From contig NZ_RAPR01000002.1 of the NCBI RefSeq assembly GCF_003610235.1, positions 62,001 to 126,000 on the forward strand: a DNA stretch of 64,000 nucleotides. The letters run 5' to 3'. Below are positions 1-8,140 of this stretch, piece after piece. The notes below the pieces were generated by a model that was given only the letters and a program-made list of their open reading frames with translations, was not told the origin of the DNA and did no database searches. The translations under genes and the position numbers were made by a program. This stretch comes from Catellatospora citrea (GTDB lineage Bacteria > Actinomycetota > Actinomycetes > Mycobacteriales > Micromonosporaceae). Numbering within the stretch: the first letter of the stretch is position 1; the number at the start of each line of letters is the position of its first letter.

Positions 1-1
1 C

Positions 2-679
2 CCGCTGGTGGAGAGCCTGATCCACGAGGCGGTCTGCCACGAGCACGACATCAGCCGGTACGTCACCGACCCGACGGGCGGGCTCAAGCCGTTCGACGAG
101 GCGGTCCGGCTGGCGCTGCTCAAGATCCGCGATGCGGAGGTGGAGACCCACTGGTCGACCGGGTCGTGGACACGCGCGCCGGCCGAGCCGCTGCCCACCG
201 ACCCGGACTGGTCCGGCGGCAGCCTCTACGTCGACGAGCACACCGAGCGGGTCAAGGCCCCGCCGTCCGCGCTGTGGGAGGTCGTCTCCGGCGTCGGCGG
301 CGACAACGGCTGGTACTCCTCCGACCTGGCCTGGACCGCGCGCGGCCTGCTCGACAAGGCCTTCGGCGGGATCGGCCTGCGCCGCGGCCGCCGCGACCCC
401 ACCGTGCTGCGCGCCGGGGAGACGGTGGACTTTTGGCGGGTCGAGGAGATCGAGCCGGGCCGGCTGCTGCGGCTACGGGCCGAGATGCAGCTCCCGGGCC
501 GCGCCTGGCTGGAGATGCGGGTCGGCGACGACCCCCGGGGCAGCCGGTACACCCAGCGCAGCGTGTTCGCCCCCCGCGGCCTGGCCGGGCACGTGTACTG
601 GCGGGCCGTCGCACCCCTGCACTCGATGATCTTCGGCGAGATGGCCCGCAACATCGCCCGCGCCGCCGAGCGCGCCTGA
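2..679 (+). CDS. SDR/NmrA-like protein, C-terminal part with DUF2867 domain (5' truncated by window edge)
   Basis: The reading frame is open through the left edge of the window, so only the last 225 or so residues are seen. The first part (FDEAVRLALLKI, then RDAEVETHWSTG) reads like the tail of an NAD(P)-binding Rossmann epimerase. The remainder is a START-like beta-rich domain (SLYVDEHTERVKAPPSALWE, GDNGWYSSDLAWTARGLLD, ETVDFWRVEEIEPGRLLRLR) that matches the DUF2867 domain often fused behind such epimerases. The GTG at position 8 is an internal valine codon rather than the start. In the family these are annotated as SDR oxidoreductases of unknown substrate. A hairpin overlapping the end of the next, convergent gene probably terminates it. 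The family call is fairly secure; the function is unknown. Confidence 0.75.
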   Translation, partial: PLVESLIHEAVCHEHDISRYVTDPTGGLKPFDEAVRLALLKIRDAEVETHWSTGSWTRAPAEPLPTDPDWSGGSLYVDEHTERVKAPPSALWEVVSGVGGDNGWYSSDLAWTARGLLDKAFGGIGLRRGRRDPTVLRAGETVDFWRVEEIEPGRLLRLRAEMQLPGRAWLEMRVGDDPRGSRYTQRSVFAPRGLAGHVYWRAVAPLHSMIFGEMARNIARAAERA

Positions 680-688
680 CCCACCTGG

Positions 689-703
689 GCGCTGCTTCAG
701 CGC
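689..703. terminator. short hairpin between convergent genes
   Basis: GCGCTG, loop CTT, CAGCGC. A 6-bp perfect stem sits just after the stop of the first gene and overlaps the stop codon of the convergent arginase-like gene. Position suggests a shared bidirectional terminator; there is no T-tract, as is usual at this GC content. Confidence 0.35.
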
Positions 704-1590
704 GGCCGCAGCACGTCGGCGAACAGGTCGACCAGCGCGGTCGCACAGGAGCCGTCGGGGTCCTTCTCCGCGTTGTAGCAGCCGACCGAGACCCCGGCCA
801 GGGCGTCGGAAGCGGTCAGCGGCCGCATCAGCTCGCGCAGCTCGGCCAGCCGCAGCCCGCCCGGCATCAGGTAGTCGGTGGCGGGGAAGGCCTGCTGGTC
901 GAGCACGTCCACGTCCAGATGCACCCAGTAGGAGCCGTCGCGGGCCAGCGCCTCGCGGGCCGCCGCCCCCGCCTGCGCCATGCCCTGGCGCTGCAGGTCC
1001 TCGGGGGTGGACTCGGGCCGGTAGCCGAGCTGTTCGGGCAGCGCCGAGCCGTACTCGATCGCCTCGGCCCGGTCGCGCGGCCCCAGCAGTCGCAGCCGGT
1101 CCGGGGCGACCAGGGGACCGCCGACGAGATCCACCCAGTCCACCGGCCCGTGCCCGGTGACCACGGAGATCGGCATGTCGGCCGGCTCGCCGGTGGGGGA
1201 GGTGCGCCCGTCGTAAAGGTCCAGGTGCCCGTCGAGGTACGCCAGCCCGGCCCCGCCCAGCGCGTCCCGTGCCCCCGCGAGCACGGCGGGCAGCAGGGTG
1301 CAGCAGCCGCCGACCACCAGCGGCCGGTGACCGGCGGTGATCAGCTGGTGGACGTGGCGGCGTACGACGTCGGTCATGGTGCGCACCGACGGCCAGGCGA
1401 GCACGCCGGTGTGCTCGTCGCGGACCCTGCCGACCAGGCGTACCGGCAGGTCCCCGCCGTCGCGGCCGCCGACGGCCGCGACCAGCCCCGCGGCGCGCAG
1501 GGCGCCGGGGGACAGCTCGGTCCCGAAGGGCGGGTCGCCCGCCTCGGGCACGCCGACGCAGTCGATCGGCACGCCCACCACCGTGATCAC
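697..1590 (-). CDS. arginase/agmatinase-fold protein with altered metal ligands
   Basis: 297 residues, the usual size for the ureohydrolase (arginase, agmatinase, formimidoylglutamase) superfamily, which hydrolyses guanidino or formimino compounds with two Mn ions. Recognisable blocks are LVVGGCCTLLPAVL (residues 91-104), YLDGHLDLYD (118-127) and HLDVDVLD (224-231). Asp120, His122, Asp124, Asp226 and Asp228 fit the canonical ligands. The canonical GGDH motif is replaced by Gly-Gly-Cys96-Cys97, so the first metal-binding His is a Cys. This makes the usual bimetal chemistry uncertain; it may use another metal, another substrate, or be non-catalytic. The gene is monocistronic and convergent with the upstream gene. 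The fold assignment is strong and the substrate is unknown. Confidence 0.85.
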   Translation of the reverse strand: MITVVGVPIDCVGVPEAGDPPFGTELSPGALRAAGLVAAVGGRDGGDLPVRLVGRVRDEHTGVLAWPSVRTMTDVVRRHVHQLITAGHRPLVVGGCCTLLPAVLAGARDALGGAGLAYLDGHLDLYDGRTSPTGEPADMPISVVTGHGPVDWVDLVGGPLVAPDRLRLLGPRDRAEAIEYGSALPEQLGYRPESTPEDLQRQGMAQAGAAAREALARDGSYWVHLDVDVLDQQAFPATDYLMPGGLRLAELRELMRPLTASDALAGVSVGCYNAEKDPDGSCATALVDLFADVLRPR

Positions 1591-1701
1591 GAATCGAGTC
1601 TCGTCGGCGCCCGAGCCCGCGGCAAGCAGGCACGCCGCCGGTCACCACTCTGGACACCAGCCCCCGTGACAGCGGTTCGGCTCGACCCACATGATGTACG
1701 G

Positions 1702-2427
1702 ATGGACGACGCCCCGAGCGCGACACCCCACCGCAACGAGGACATGGCCACGATGCTCGCCGCACGTGTGCGTGCGGAGTTCGGCGACCCGGCGGGTTGG
1801 CCGCGGCCCGAGGGTTACCCGGACGCGCTTGCCCTGTGCGCCATCGACTCGATCCAGTCGATCGGAGTGCGGTACGAGAGCGTCGGCAACGTCGTCACGC
1901 GATACCGGAAGTTCCGGCGTGATCAGGGTGGCGATCCCGCAGTCGACGGTCTGCCGCAGCTGCTGCGCACGTTCGAGGACGTCGGTGGGGTCGAAGCCTG
2001 GGCTGCGCGGATAGGCACCGCGAATCGGACGTCGACGCACCCCGGAGCGCCGCTCAAAGCCCTCGCCATCGAGCAGGCCGCCAACGCGCTGTCGGCCCTC
2101 GACGTGCTGACGTGTCGGGACCTCAGAGCCTGTGAGTCCGATCAACTCGAAGCGGTGCGGTCGGCCTGGTGTGGTGTGCCTGGACAGGGCTCCGGCACCT
2201 CCTGGCGATATCTGCTGATGCTGGCAGGCGTCCCGGGCGTCAAACCCGACCGCATGATCATCCGGTTTGTCGCCGGCACTGTCAGCCGATCCGAGGGATC
2301 AGTCAGCGCCTCGCTCGCCGCCGCAGTGGTCCTGCGTGCGGCCGAACAGCTCGGGGTCACGGCTACCGAGCTCGACCACGTGGTCTGGCGCCGGCAGTCC
2401 GGACGGGACACCGATGATCGAGGCTGA
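1702..2427 (+). CDS. HhH-GPD-like protein of unknown function, coupled to a GIY-YIG gene
   Basis: 241 residues from ATG 1702 (GTAC-G-ATG, no clear ribosome site, so probably a leaderless or weak start; ATG 1744 is an alternative). The protein is mostly helical. The C-terminal part contains LLMLAGVPGVKPDRMIIRFV, which resembles the helix-hairpin-helix plus catalytic Asp region of HhH-GPD base-excision glycosylases (a G-V-x-x-K-x-D pattern), but the N-terminal half (FGDPAGWPRPEGYPDALALC, DSIQSIGVRY) gives no clear signature. Its stop overlaps the start of the next gene by 14 bases, so the two are co-translated. I infer a DNA-directed role from the motif and from the nuclease partner, with modest certainty. 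The longer in-frame stretch upstream is an antisense shadow of the arginase-like gene. Confidence 0.7.
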   Translation: MDDAPSATPHRNEDMATMLAARVRAEFGDPAGWPRPEGYPDALALCAIDSIQSIGVRYESVGNVVTRYRKFRRDQGGDPAVDGLPQLLRTFEDVGGVEAWAARIGTANRTSTHPGAPLKALAIEQAANALSALDVLTCRDLRACESDQLEAVRSAWCGVPGQGSGTSWRYLLMLAGVPGVKPDRMIIRFVAGTVSRSEGSVSASLAAAVVLRAAEQLGVTATELDHVVWRRQSGRDTDDRG

Positions 2428-3016
2428 GCCGACGCCTGCCGACGGTGAGGTCGATCCTCCCTTGGCCGGGCGGGCCGGTCTCGACGTGCCGACGGCGGCG
2501 GTCGGCCTGCACGGTGTGCCATTGCGGCTCGAGGTCGCGTCGGCACGATTGCCCCGGACGGCTGGACTGTACGCCTGGTGGGCCGCGCCGGAGGTGCTGT
2601 CGGCGGTCGGTGGGCCAGTCAGCGAAGCTGACCCTGGGCTGCGCCTGCTCTACCTCGGCGTCGCCGCGAACCTGCACACCAGGATCGTCCGCAACCATCT
2701 GGCCCGGTCCGGCACCTCAACGCTGCGGCGCACGCTGGCTGGACTGCTGATGGCGGCGGAGCGGTACACGACCATGTGGAAGACAGACCGGGTGGTCCTC
2801 ACACCAGTCGACGAGGTCCGGCTGACCACATGGATGCATCGAAACCTGCGTCTGACCTGGTTCCCTTGCGACGACCCGCGCTCGCACGAGACACGGTTGA
2901 TCACCGAACTCGGGCCGCCGCTGAACGTCGAGGGCGCGGCTCCGGGCGCGGCTCGCGATCTGGTCACTTCGGCAAAGGCCGCGTACGCCGCGAGCGCGCG
3001 GCCGACCCTTGCCTGA
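2414..3016 (+). CDS. GIY-YIG nuclease-like protein
   Basis: 200 residues from ATG 2414, inside the end of the preceding gene (ATGATCGAGGCTGAG). The GIY-YIG core can be read as RTAGLYAWWAAPEVL (the GIY strand as G-L-Y), RLLYLGVAANLHTRIVRNHL (the YIG strand as Y-L-G, with the helix Arg in LHTR), an acidic residue in SHETRLITELGPPLNVEGA (metal-binding Glu) and the terminal Asn of PLNV. GIY-YIG domains cut one DNA strand using a single metal ion and occur in UvrC, SLX1 and homing or restriction nucleases. Here there is only the catalytic domain plus about 55 N-terminal residues. The coupled HhH-like gene suggests a two-part DNA repair or DNA-restriction unit; this is inference. A frame extension upstream to 2267 is not needed. 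Confidence 0.75.
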   Translation: MIEAEPTPADGEVDPPLAGRAGLDVPTAAVGLHGVPLRLEVASARLPRTAGLYAWWAAPEVLSAVGGPVSEADPGLRLLYLGVAANLHTRIVRNHLARSGTSTLRRTLAGLLMAAERYTTMWKTDRVVLTPVDEVRLTTWMHRNLRLTWFPCDDPRSHETRLITELGPPLNVEGAAPGAARDLVTSAKAAYAASARPTLA

Positions 3017-3024
3017 TCCGACCC

Positions 3025-3714
3025 TCAGGACGTGCCGCGACGGCGGTCGTCGGAGAGGAACAGGGCCAGTCCGATCAGCAGCAGGCCGGTCGCCACCCAC
3101 ACGGCGCGATCACCGAGATGGACCGTGACCAGGCCGCCGAGCAGCGCACCAACGGCGAACGAGGCGATGGCGGGCCACAGGCGACGGGCCTGCGCGGCCG
3201 CATCGCGCTCGTGGCGGACGACCGCGCCGTACACGGCCTGGGCGGCGTTGCGCAGGTTGGTCGTGGTGACCGTGGTGTTGAACGTCCACCGGCCGATCAT
3301 CCCGAACGACGTGATCTGCACGGAGGCCACGAAGGAGATCATCACGGCGACCAGGTCGTCGGATACGCCGGACGGCAGCAGGCCGACCACGATCAGCACG
3401 AGGATCTCCAGCACCAGCGCGGCCCGCACCGGTTTGTGCAGAGCCCTGGCCACCTGCGGTAGCCGGATGGTCTCGGCCACCCACACCCCGACCACGAACG
3501 CGATGATCGGCGGCACGTGCCGCAGCGCCTCGCCCCACTGCGCCTGCGCAGCCTGCACGCCCAGCAGCACCACGTTGCCGGTCTGCGCGGTCGCGAACAC
3601 CCCGCCGCGACCGAGGAACGTGTACGCGTCGAGGAACCCGGCGGCCATCGTGAGCAGCACGATCAGGCGCAGCGACCGTGACGTCCGGTACGGGACGCCG
3701 TCCGCCTCCGCCAT
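3025..3714 (-). CDS. YoaK/DUF1275 family membrane protein
   Basis: 229 residues from ATG 3714, placed 7 bases after GGGAGG; a GTG at 3720 in the same frame is possible but would sit on the ribosome site. Family landmarks are the N-terminal VLLTMAAGFLDAYTFLGRGG and TAQTGNVVLLGV, typical of the DUF1275 (YoaK) family of six-helix membrane proteins of unknown role, followed by hydrophobic stretches around 70-90, 105-130, 185-200 and 205-225. The repeated Thr run TFNTTVTTTNLRNAAQAVYG is also a family hallmark. The gene is convergent with the GIY-YIG gene, 8 bases away, and stands alone. The physiological role of the family is not established. Confidence 0.88.
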   Translation of the reverse strand: MAEADGVPYRTSRSLRLIVLLTMAAGFLDAYTFLGRGGVFATAQTGNVVLLGVQAAQAQWGEALRHVPPIIAFVVGVWVAETIRLPQVARALHKPVRAALVLEILVLIVVGLLPSGVSDDLVAVMISFVASVQITSFGMIGRWTFNTTVTTTNLRNAAQAVYGAVVRHERDAAAQARRLWPAIASFAVGALLGGLVTVHLGDRAVWVATGLLLIGLALFLSDDRRRGTS

Positions 3715-3808
3715 CGTCACCCCTCCCGTCGCACCCTCCTCACGATGTTTCCGCCTGATCGCCCGGCCCGTGCCGAGAACGCCCGGACATGACGTAGGTC
3801 CGGCGCCG

Positions 3809-4810
3809 TCACCGGCGGCGGTGGTAGACGGGATGGGCCAGGTCTTCGCCGGTCAGCACGCGGTGCACAGCCGACAGATCGGTGCGGCCGACCCCGGCGT
3901 GGCGCATCACCGAGTACCAGGACGGCGGTTCGAGCAGGTGCTCGCGTATCTCGGGTTCCGGATGGACGTCGGCCAGGTTGACGTCGACGTCCTCGGCGAC
4001 GAACACCGACCAGGCCTGCACGACCGACTTGGCGAGCAGGCGGCGGCACTCGCCGGGGTCCGCGTCCGGCACGGTTACCCCGGGCATGCAGCGTGCGCTC
4101 TGCTCGGCGTGCCGGTCGTCCCACAGCCGGAGCGTCCAGTCGGGCCAGCGAGCCGGCCACCGCTCGGTGAGGCCGTCGAGCGGATCGATCGTGGTCCACA
4201 GTCCGGCGGTGCGGGTGGTGGGGTCGAGGTGCAGTCCGGCGCGCGGCACGAAGTCGCAGCAGGTCACCCGGTCGGCGTCACGCAGTTGCGCGAGCATGCC
4301 CGGACCGGCCTCCCACGGCCGAGGAGCCAGCGGGGTCAGCGCGTAGGCCGCGGTGTCGGCGATCGTGACGAGGCAGGTCGGGTCGGGCGAGGTCCACGGC
4401 TGCTCGACGCCGTAGAGCAGGTCCGATTCCTCGAACTCGGTGCGGATGGCGGTGACGTCCGCGCCGGCGTGGCGGGCGAGGTCGCCGTTGCCGTCGTACG
4501 CCCAGCGCACCTGCCATCCCGGCCAGGTGCGGGCGGCGTTCTCCAGCCAGGCGGCGCGCACCTGCGGAGATCGGTGGACGGTGAACGCGATCAGCACATT
4601 GCGGTCCCAGTCGACGAGCAGCCCGCCGTCGGTCAAGGCGTCCGACAGCCAGTTGTCCCGGCCGAACTCGTGCTCCCAGCGCTCCAGGTAGCGCCGGGTG
4701 ACCTCGGGCCCCATCATGCTGATCTCAAGCAGTTCGTACGCGCCGAGCTTGTTGCTCAGCACGGTGTGCTCGCCGTCGCGTACGCAGACGTAGTTGGCCC
4801 AGGCTCCCAT
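3809..4810 (-). CDS. conserved actinobacterial protein of unknown function
   Basis: 333 residues from ATG 4810. No signal peptide or membrane helix is visible. The N-terminus (MGAWANYVCVRDGEHTVLSN) and several Trp-rich segments (WPGWQVRWAYDGNGDLARHA, WPARWPDWTLRLWDDRHAEQ) recall a soluble actinobacterial family seen only as hypothetical proteins. Three separate W-x-x-W-like strands with a D-G-x-G pattern suggest beta-propeller or beta-sandwich repeats, but I cannot assign a fold. Nearest neighbours are a divergent DUF4132 operon and a convergent-side YoaK gene, with 94 bases to the latter. Codon use matches the genes around it. The coding call is secure because of length and codon bias; the function is unknown. 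Confidence 0.7.
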   Translation of the reverse strand: MGAWANYVCVRDGEHTVLSNKLGAYELLEISMMGPEVTRRYLERWEHEFGRDNWLSDALTDGGLLVDWDRNVLIAFTVHRSPQVRAAWLENAARTWPGWQVRWAYDGNGDLARHAGADVTAIRTEFEESDLLYGVEQPWTSPDPTCLVTIADTAAYALTPLAPRPWEAGPGMLAQLRDADRVTCCDFVPRAGLHLDPTTRTAGLWTTIDPLDGLTERWPARWPDWTLRLWDDRHAEQSARCMPGVTVPDADPGECRRLLAKSVVQAWSVFVAEDVDVNLADVHPEPEIREHLLEPPSWYSVMRHAGVGRTDLSAVHRVLTGEDLAHPVYHRRR

Positions 4811-4852
4811 GGCGGCGAGGGTAGCGGCCGATGATCGTTTTGTCCGGCCCGC

Positions 4853-4871
4853 GGATCGGTCGGGAATCGAG
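4853..4871 (+). promoter_or_regulatory. promoter-like element shared with position 7818
   Basis: GGATCGGTCGGGAATCGAG, which differs at one base from the 19-mer at 7818-7836. In both places it is followed by GGCACGG and then CCTAG (here 4908-4912), just upstream of a gene start. GGAAT resembles the -35 of ECF-type promoters. It lies 53 bases before the ATG of the DUF4132 companion gene. Confidence 0.4.
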
Positions 4872-4923
4872 GGTCGCCGCCGGCACGGTGGGATGTCGGC
4901 GCAGCGCCCTAGACTGCGCGGCC

Positions 4924-5316
4924 ATGGCGATGGTGACCTTTGTCGACGAGACGACCGCGGGGGACCGCGGCACAGCGTGGCAGCTGGAGATGGCCGAGGA
5001 GCAGCTGACGCTGCGCGAGATCATCCGGCGCCGGGTGTACCGGGAGGTCGCCGACCACAACGCGGCGGGCGGCGACCACTTCCGCGGCCTGGTGCAGCCC
5101 GGTGACACCGAGCGCACCCGGGACGGCTTCCGGATGAGCAAGCACCGGCAGGTCGATGCCGAGGAGCAGTTCAGCCGGGCGGTGCAGGCGTTCTCCCGCA
5201 ACGGCTTCGTGGTGCTCGTCGACGACCGTCAGGTCGAGGACCTCGACGCCGCGGTGCCGGTGCACCGCGCGGTCGAGGTCACGTTCCTCAAGCTCGTGCC
5301 GCTGGTAGGTGGCTGA
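4924..5316 (+). CDS. small companion protein of DUF4132
   Basis: 130 residues from ATG 4924, 12 bases after CCTAG of the upstream promoter-like element, so probably nearly leaderless. The stop overlaps the next start (TGATG), which implies translational coupling to the DUF4132 gene. Sequence: an acidic beta strand start (VTFVDETT), a predicted helix TLREIIRRRVYREVADHN, then FRGLVQPGDTE, and a conserved-looking end RNGFVVLVDDRQVEDLD followed by VTFLKLVPLVGG. From memory, similar 120-140 residue proteins sit next to DUF4132 genes in other actinomycetes, so a functional pair is likely. No enzymatic motif is visible. The role is unknown. Confidence 0.75.
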   Translation: MAMVTFVDETTAGDRGTAWQLEMAEEQLTLREIIRRRVYREVADHNAAGGDHFRGLVQPGDTERTRDGFRMSKHRQVDAEEQFSRAVQAFSRNGFVVLVDDRQVEDLDAAVPVHRAVEVTFLKLVPLVGG

Positions 5317-7802
5317 TGGCTCCGACGGCGGATTACCCGCTGCTGCTGGCCGCGCTGGAGCGGGACCTCGCTGCGGCGGACTTCGCGGCCGCGGTGGACC
5401 GGCTGGCCGAACTCGCGGCGATGAACAACGGGGCATGGGGGTTCGGCGAGCCGTCGGTACGGGACACGCTGCGCCTGCTACCGGGGCCGCCGCGGCGGCA
5501 ACTGCTCGCCGTCCTGCTGGAGCGCGCCCGGACCGCGCCGGGCAGCGCGCTCGGCGGGCACTTGTTCGAGCTGGCGCAGTGGGTGGTGCTCGGCCTGGCC
5601 CTGCCGAACGAGGCGGACGTCCTGGAGATGGTTCTCGACGTCGCGGGCGAGCAGTGGACCGACTACGACACCGACCTGCCCGGACAGGCGTGGAGCCTGC
5701 TGGAACTCGGCCGCCCGCTGCCGCCCGGTTTCGTCGCGATGATGCGGCGGACTGTCGCCGGCGCCTATTACGGCCACCGGGGCCTGGCTCCGGTGCTTGC
5801 CAAACTGACCGACCTGCCGCTGCTCAACCCGGGCGAGGCATGGGCGGACCGGGTCATGGCCGACGCGTCGGCGCTCGGCTGGCCGTGGCACGAGCTGGTC
5901 GCCCACGCCGGCACCGCGACCGCCACGAAGATCAACAAGACGTTCGAGAAGCGCGGCCGGGAGCTGCTGCACACCGCCGGTACGGACAAGGCCGCCACGA
6001 TGCTGGCGAGCTGGCTCGAACTGGTCGGCCGGCCACGGACGCGGCCGGTGGTGCGCCCCCGCTACGGCGGTGACGTCAACGAGGCGTACGACCCGGTCAA
6101 CGTCACGACCCTGCGCGGCCTGATCTGGCTGACCGGCCTGCTGACCCCGCGCCCGGACACCGCGAGGCTGCTCGGAGCGGTGGCCGAGACGTCGCTGCGA
6201 AAGGTCTCCGGGATCGGCCCCCGCTCCCCGAAGATCGCCAACACGGCGGTCCATACGCTTGCCCGCATCGACTCCGACGAGGCGCTCGCGCAGCTCGCCC
6301 GGCTGGCCGCCCGCCTGACCTACAAAAGCACCCTGAAAGAGGTCAACACCGCCCTGGACGTCCGCGCGGCGGCGCTGGGCCTGACCCGCGCCGAGGTGGA
6401 AGAGCTGGCCGTGCCCGCATACGGGCTGACCTCGGTCGGGCGACGCGTCGACGACTTCGGCGGTGTTCTCGCCGAGACGACGGTCGGGGCGGCCGGGGTG
6501 CGGACCAGCTGGGTGAACGCCGCAGGCCGGGCTGTGAAATCGGCCCCCGCGACGGTGCGCAGCGACCACGCCGAGGGACTGCGGGAGCTGAAGGCCGCGG
6601 TCAAGGACATCGAGAAGATGCTCACCGCGCAGGCCGAACGGCTCGACCGCCAGTTCCTCGCCCAGCGCAGCTGGACCTACCCGGCCTGGCGGGCGCGTTA
6701 CCTCGACCATCCGCTGCTCGGCACGCTCACCCGCCGCCTCATCTGGTTGGTCGGCGACCAGGCATGCGCCTGGGGTGGCACCGGACTGACCACGCTCGAC
6801 AACGGCCCCGCCGAGGTTGAACCCGACGCCGCGGTCCGGCTGTGGCACCCGATCGGCCGCCCCGTCGAGGAGGTCCTCGCCTGGCGTGAGCGCCTGGAAC
6901 GCGACGAGGTCGTGCAGCCATTCAAGCAAGCCCACCGCGAGGTGTATGTGCTCACCGCCGCCGAGGAGAACACCGGCACCTACTCCAACCGGTACGCCGC
7001 GCACGTGTTGCGCCAGCACCAGTTCCACGCCCTCGCGGCGGCCCGCGGCTGGCGCAACAGGCTGCGGCTCATGGTCGACGACGAGTACCCGCCCGCGACC
7101 CGCGACCTGCCCGAGTGGGGCCTGCGCGCCGAATACTGGGTGGAGGGCATCGGCGACGATTACGGCGACGACACCACCGACAGCGGCTCCTACCTGCGGA
7201 TTGTCACGGACCAGGTGCGTTTCTACGCCACCGGCGCGCGTGAGCACACCGCACACGCCGGTGGCGGCGGCTACCGCCACGGCCGGCAGCACCCGCCGGC
7301 CGACGGGCTGCCGCTCACCGACATCCCGCCGCTGGTGTTCAGCGAGGTCATGCGTGACGTGGACCTGTTCGTCGGCGTCGCCAGCGTCGGCAACGACCCG
7401 ACCTGGCAGGACGGCGGCCCCGGCGGGCGGTTCCAGGACTACTGGAACTCGTACAGCTTCGGTGGCCTGTCCGGCACCGCGCAGACCCGCCGCGACCTGC
7501 TGACCAGGATCGTGCCCCGGCTGGCCATCGCCGACCGGGCCACGATCGAGGACCGCTTCCTGGTGGTACGCGGCGACCTGCGCACGTATCGCATCCACCT
7601 GGGCTCGGGCAACATCCTGATGAGCCCGAACGACCAGTACCTGTGCATCGTGCCGAACCAGAGCGCCACCGCGGACACCGGTGGGGTGTTCCTGCCGTTC
7701 GACGGCGACCGGGTGCTCGCGGTCATCCTCAGCAAGGCCATGCTGCTCGCCCGCGACACCGCGATCACCGACCCAACGATCACCCGCCAGATCCGCACCT
7801 GA
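5316..7802 (+). CDS. DUF4132 domain-containing protein (MolR-like)
   Basis: 828 residues, starting inside the stop of the companion gene. The N-terminal half is made of helical repeats (LLGAVAETSLRKVSGIGPRS, DSDEALAQLARLAARLTYKS). From about residue 395 there is a DUF4132-type region (RVDDFGGVLAETTVG, VEEVLAWRERLERDEVVQPF, KQAHREVYVLTAAEE, LRQHQFHALAAARGW). The C-terminal block DLRTYRIHLGSGNILM, NDQYLCIVP and LPFDGDRVLAVILSKAMLLA matches the end domain of the same family. No P-loop or nuclease motif is seen and no signal peptide. DUF4132 proteins include E. coli MolR and are common in actinomycetes; their biochemical activity is not established. Paired with the small upstream gene. Confidence 0.85.
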   Translation: MAPTADYPLLLAALERDLAAADFAAAVDRLAELAAMNNGAWGFGEPSVRDTLRLLPGPPRRQLLAVLLERARTAPGSALGGHLFELAQWVVLGLALPNEADVLEMVLDVAGEQWTDYDTDLPGQAWSLLELGRPLPPGFVAMMRRTVAGAYYGHRGLAPVLAKLTDLPLLNPGEAWADRVMADASALGWPWHELVAHAGTATATKINKTFEKRGRELLHTAGTDKAATMLASWLELVGRPRTRPVVRPRYGGDVNEAYDPVNVTTLRGLIWLTGLLTPRPDTARLLGAVAETSLRKVSGIGPRSPKIANTAVHTLARIDSDEALAQLARLAARLTYKSTLKEVNTALDVRAAALGLTRAEVEELAVPAYGLTSVGRRVDDFGGVLAETTVGAAGVRTSWVNAAGRAVKSAPATVRSDHAEGLRELKAAVKDIEKMLTAQAERLDRQFLAQRSWTYPAWRARYLDHPLLGTLTRRLIWLVGDQACAWGGTGLTTLDNGPAEVEPDAAVRLWHPIGRPVEEVLAWRERLERDEVVQPFKQAHREVYVLTAAEENTGTYSNRYAAHVLRQHQFHALAAARGWRNRLRLMVDDEYPPATRDLPEWGLRAEYWVEGIGDDYGDDTTDSGSYLRIVTDQVRFYATGAREHTAHAGGGGYRHGRQHPPADGLPLTDIPPLVFSEVMRDVDLFVGVASVGNDPTWQDGGPGGRFQDYWNSYSFGGLSGTAQTRRDLLTRIVPRLAIADRATIEDRFLVVRGDLRTYRIHLGSGNILMSPNDQYLCIVPNQSATADTGGVFLPFDGDRVLAVILSKAMLLARDTAITDPTITRQIRT

Positions 7803-7817
7803 CCCCGAAGGTGAGGA

Positions 7818-7836
7818 GGATCGGTCAGGAATCGAG
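7818..7836 (+). promoter_or_regulatory. promoter-like element, second copy
   Basis: GGATCGGTCAGGAATCGAG, one mismatch to 4853-4871. GGCACGG and CCTAGCGTGACG (7859-7870) follow, and the GTG of the small membrane protein gene lies at 7913. The shared layout suggests both are read by one sigma factor. Confidence 0.4.
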
Positions 7837-7912
7837 AAGCGCTGCGGGCACGGCCGCACCTAGCGTGACGGCGAAGCACGCGGGTGCCGCGTCATGACCA
7901 CCGGAGATCACC

Positions 7913-8140
7913 GTGAACTGGAACAAATGGATCAGGCAGGCCCACCGCTGGGTGTCCGTCGCCTTCACGATCAGCGTCATCGCCACCTTCATCGCTCTGG
8001 CGCAGGAGGAACCGGTCGTCTGGGTCTCCTACGTGCCGCTGCTGCCGCTCGCGTTGCTCCTTCTCAGCGGCCTTTACCTGTTCGCGCTCCCGTATGCCGC
8101 CAAGTGGCGCAACCGGCGGCGGACCGCCCAGGAGGCATGA
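7913..8140 (+). CDS. small two-helix membrane protein
   Basis: 75 residues from GTG 7913, preceded by GGAG 8 bases upstream. After NWNKWIRQAHRW there are two hydrophobic segments (VSVAFTISVIATFIALAQ, about residues 14-31, and VSYVPLLPLALLLLSGLYLFAL, about 38-59) and a basic tail KWRNRRRTAQEA. The R-Q-A-H-R-W beginning resembles the first helix of PepSY or cytochrome b561-like small membrane proteins found in actinomycetes, but a single His is not enough to claim heme binding. Monocistronic, behind a promoter-like element shared with the DUF4132 operon. Function unknown. Confidence 0.7.
   Translation: MNWNKWIRQAHRWVSVAFTISVIATFIALAQEEPVVWVSYVPLLPLALLLLSGLYLFALPYAAKWRNRRRTAQEA

Noticed and set aside
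166..1701. Upstream extension of the HhH-like protein frame
   Set aside because: It runs antisense through the arginase-like gene; the true start is ATG 1702 or 1744.
5478..7859. A 793-residue minus-strand frame opposite DUF4132
   Set aside because: Composition is typical of an antisense shadow; the plus-strand protein has the family motifs.
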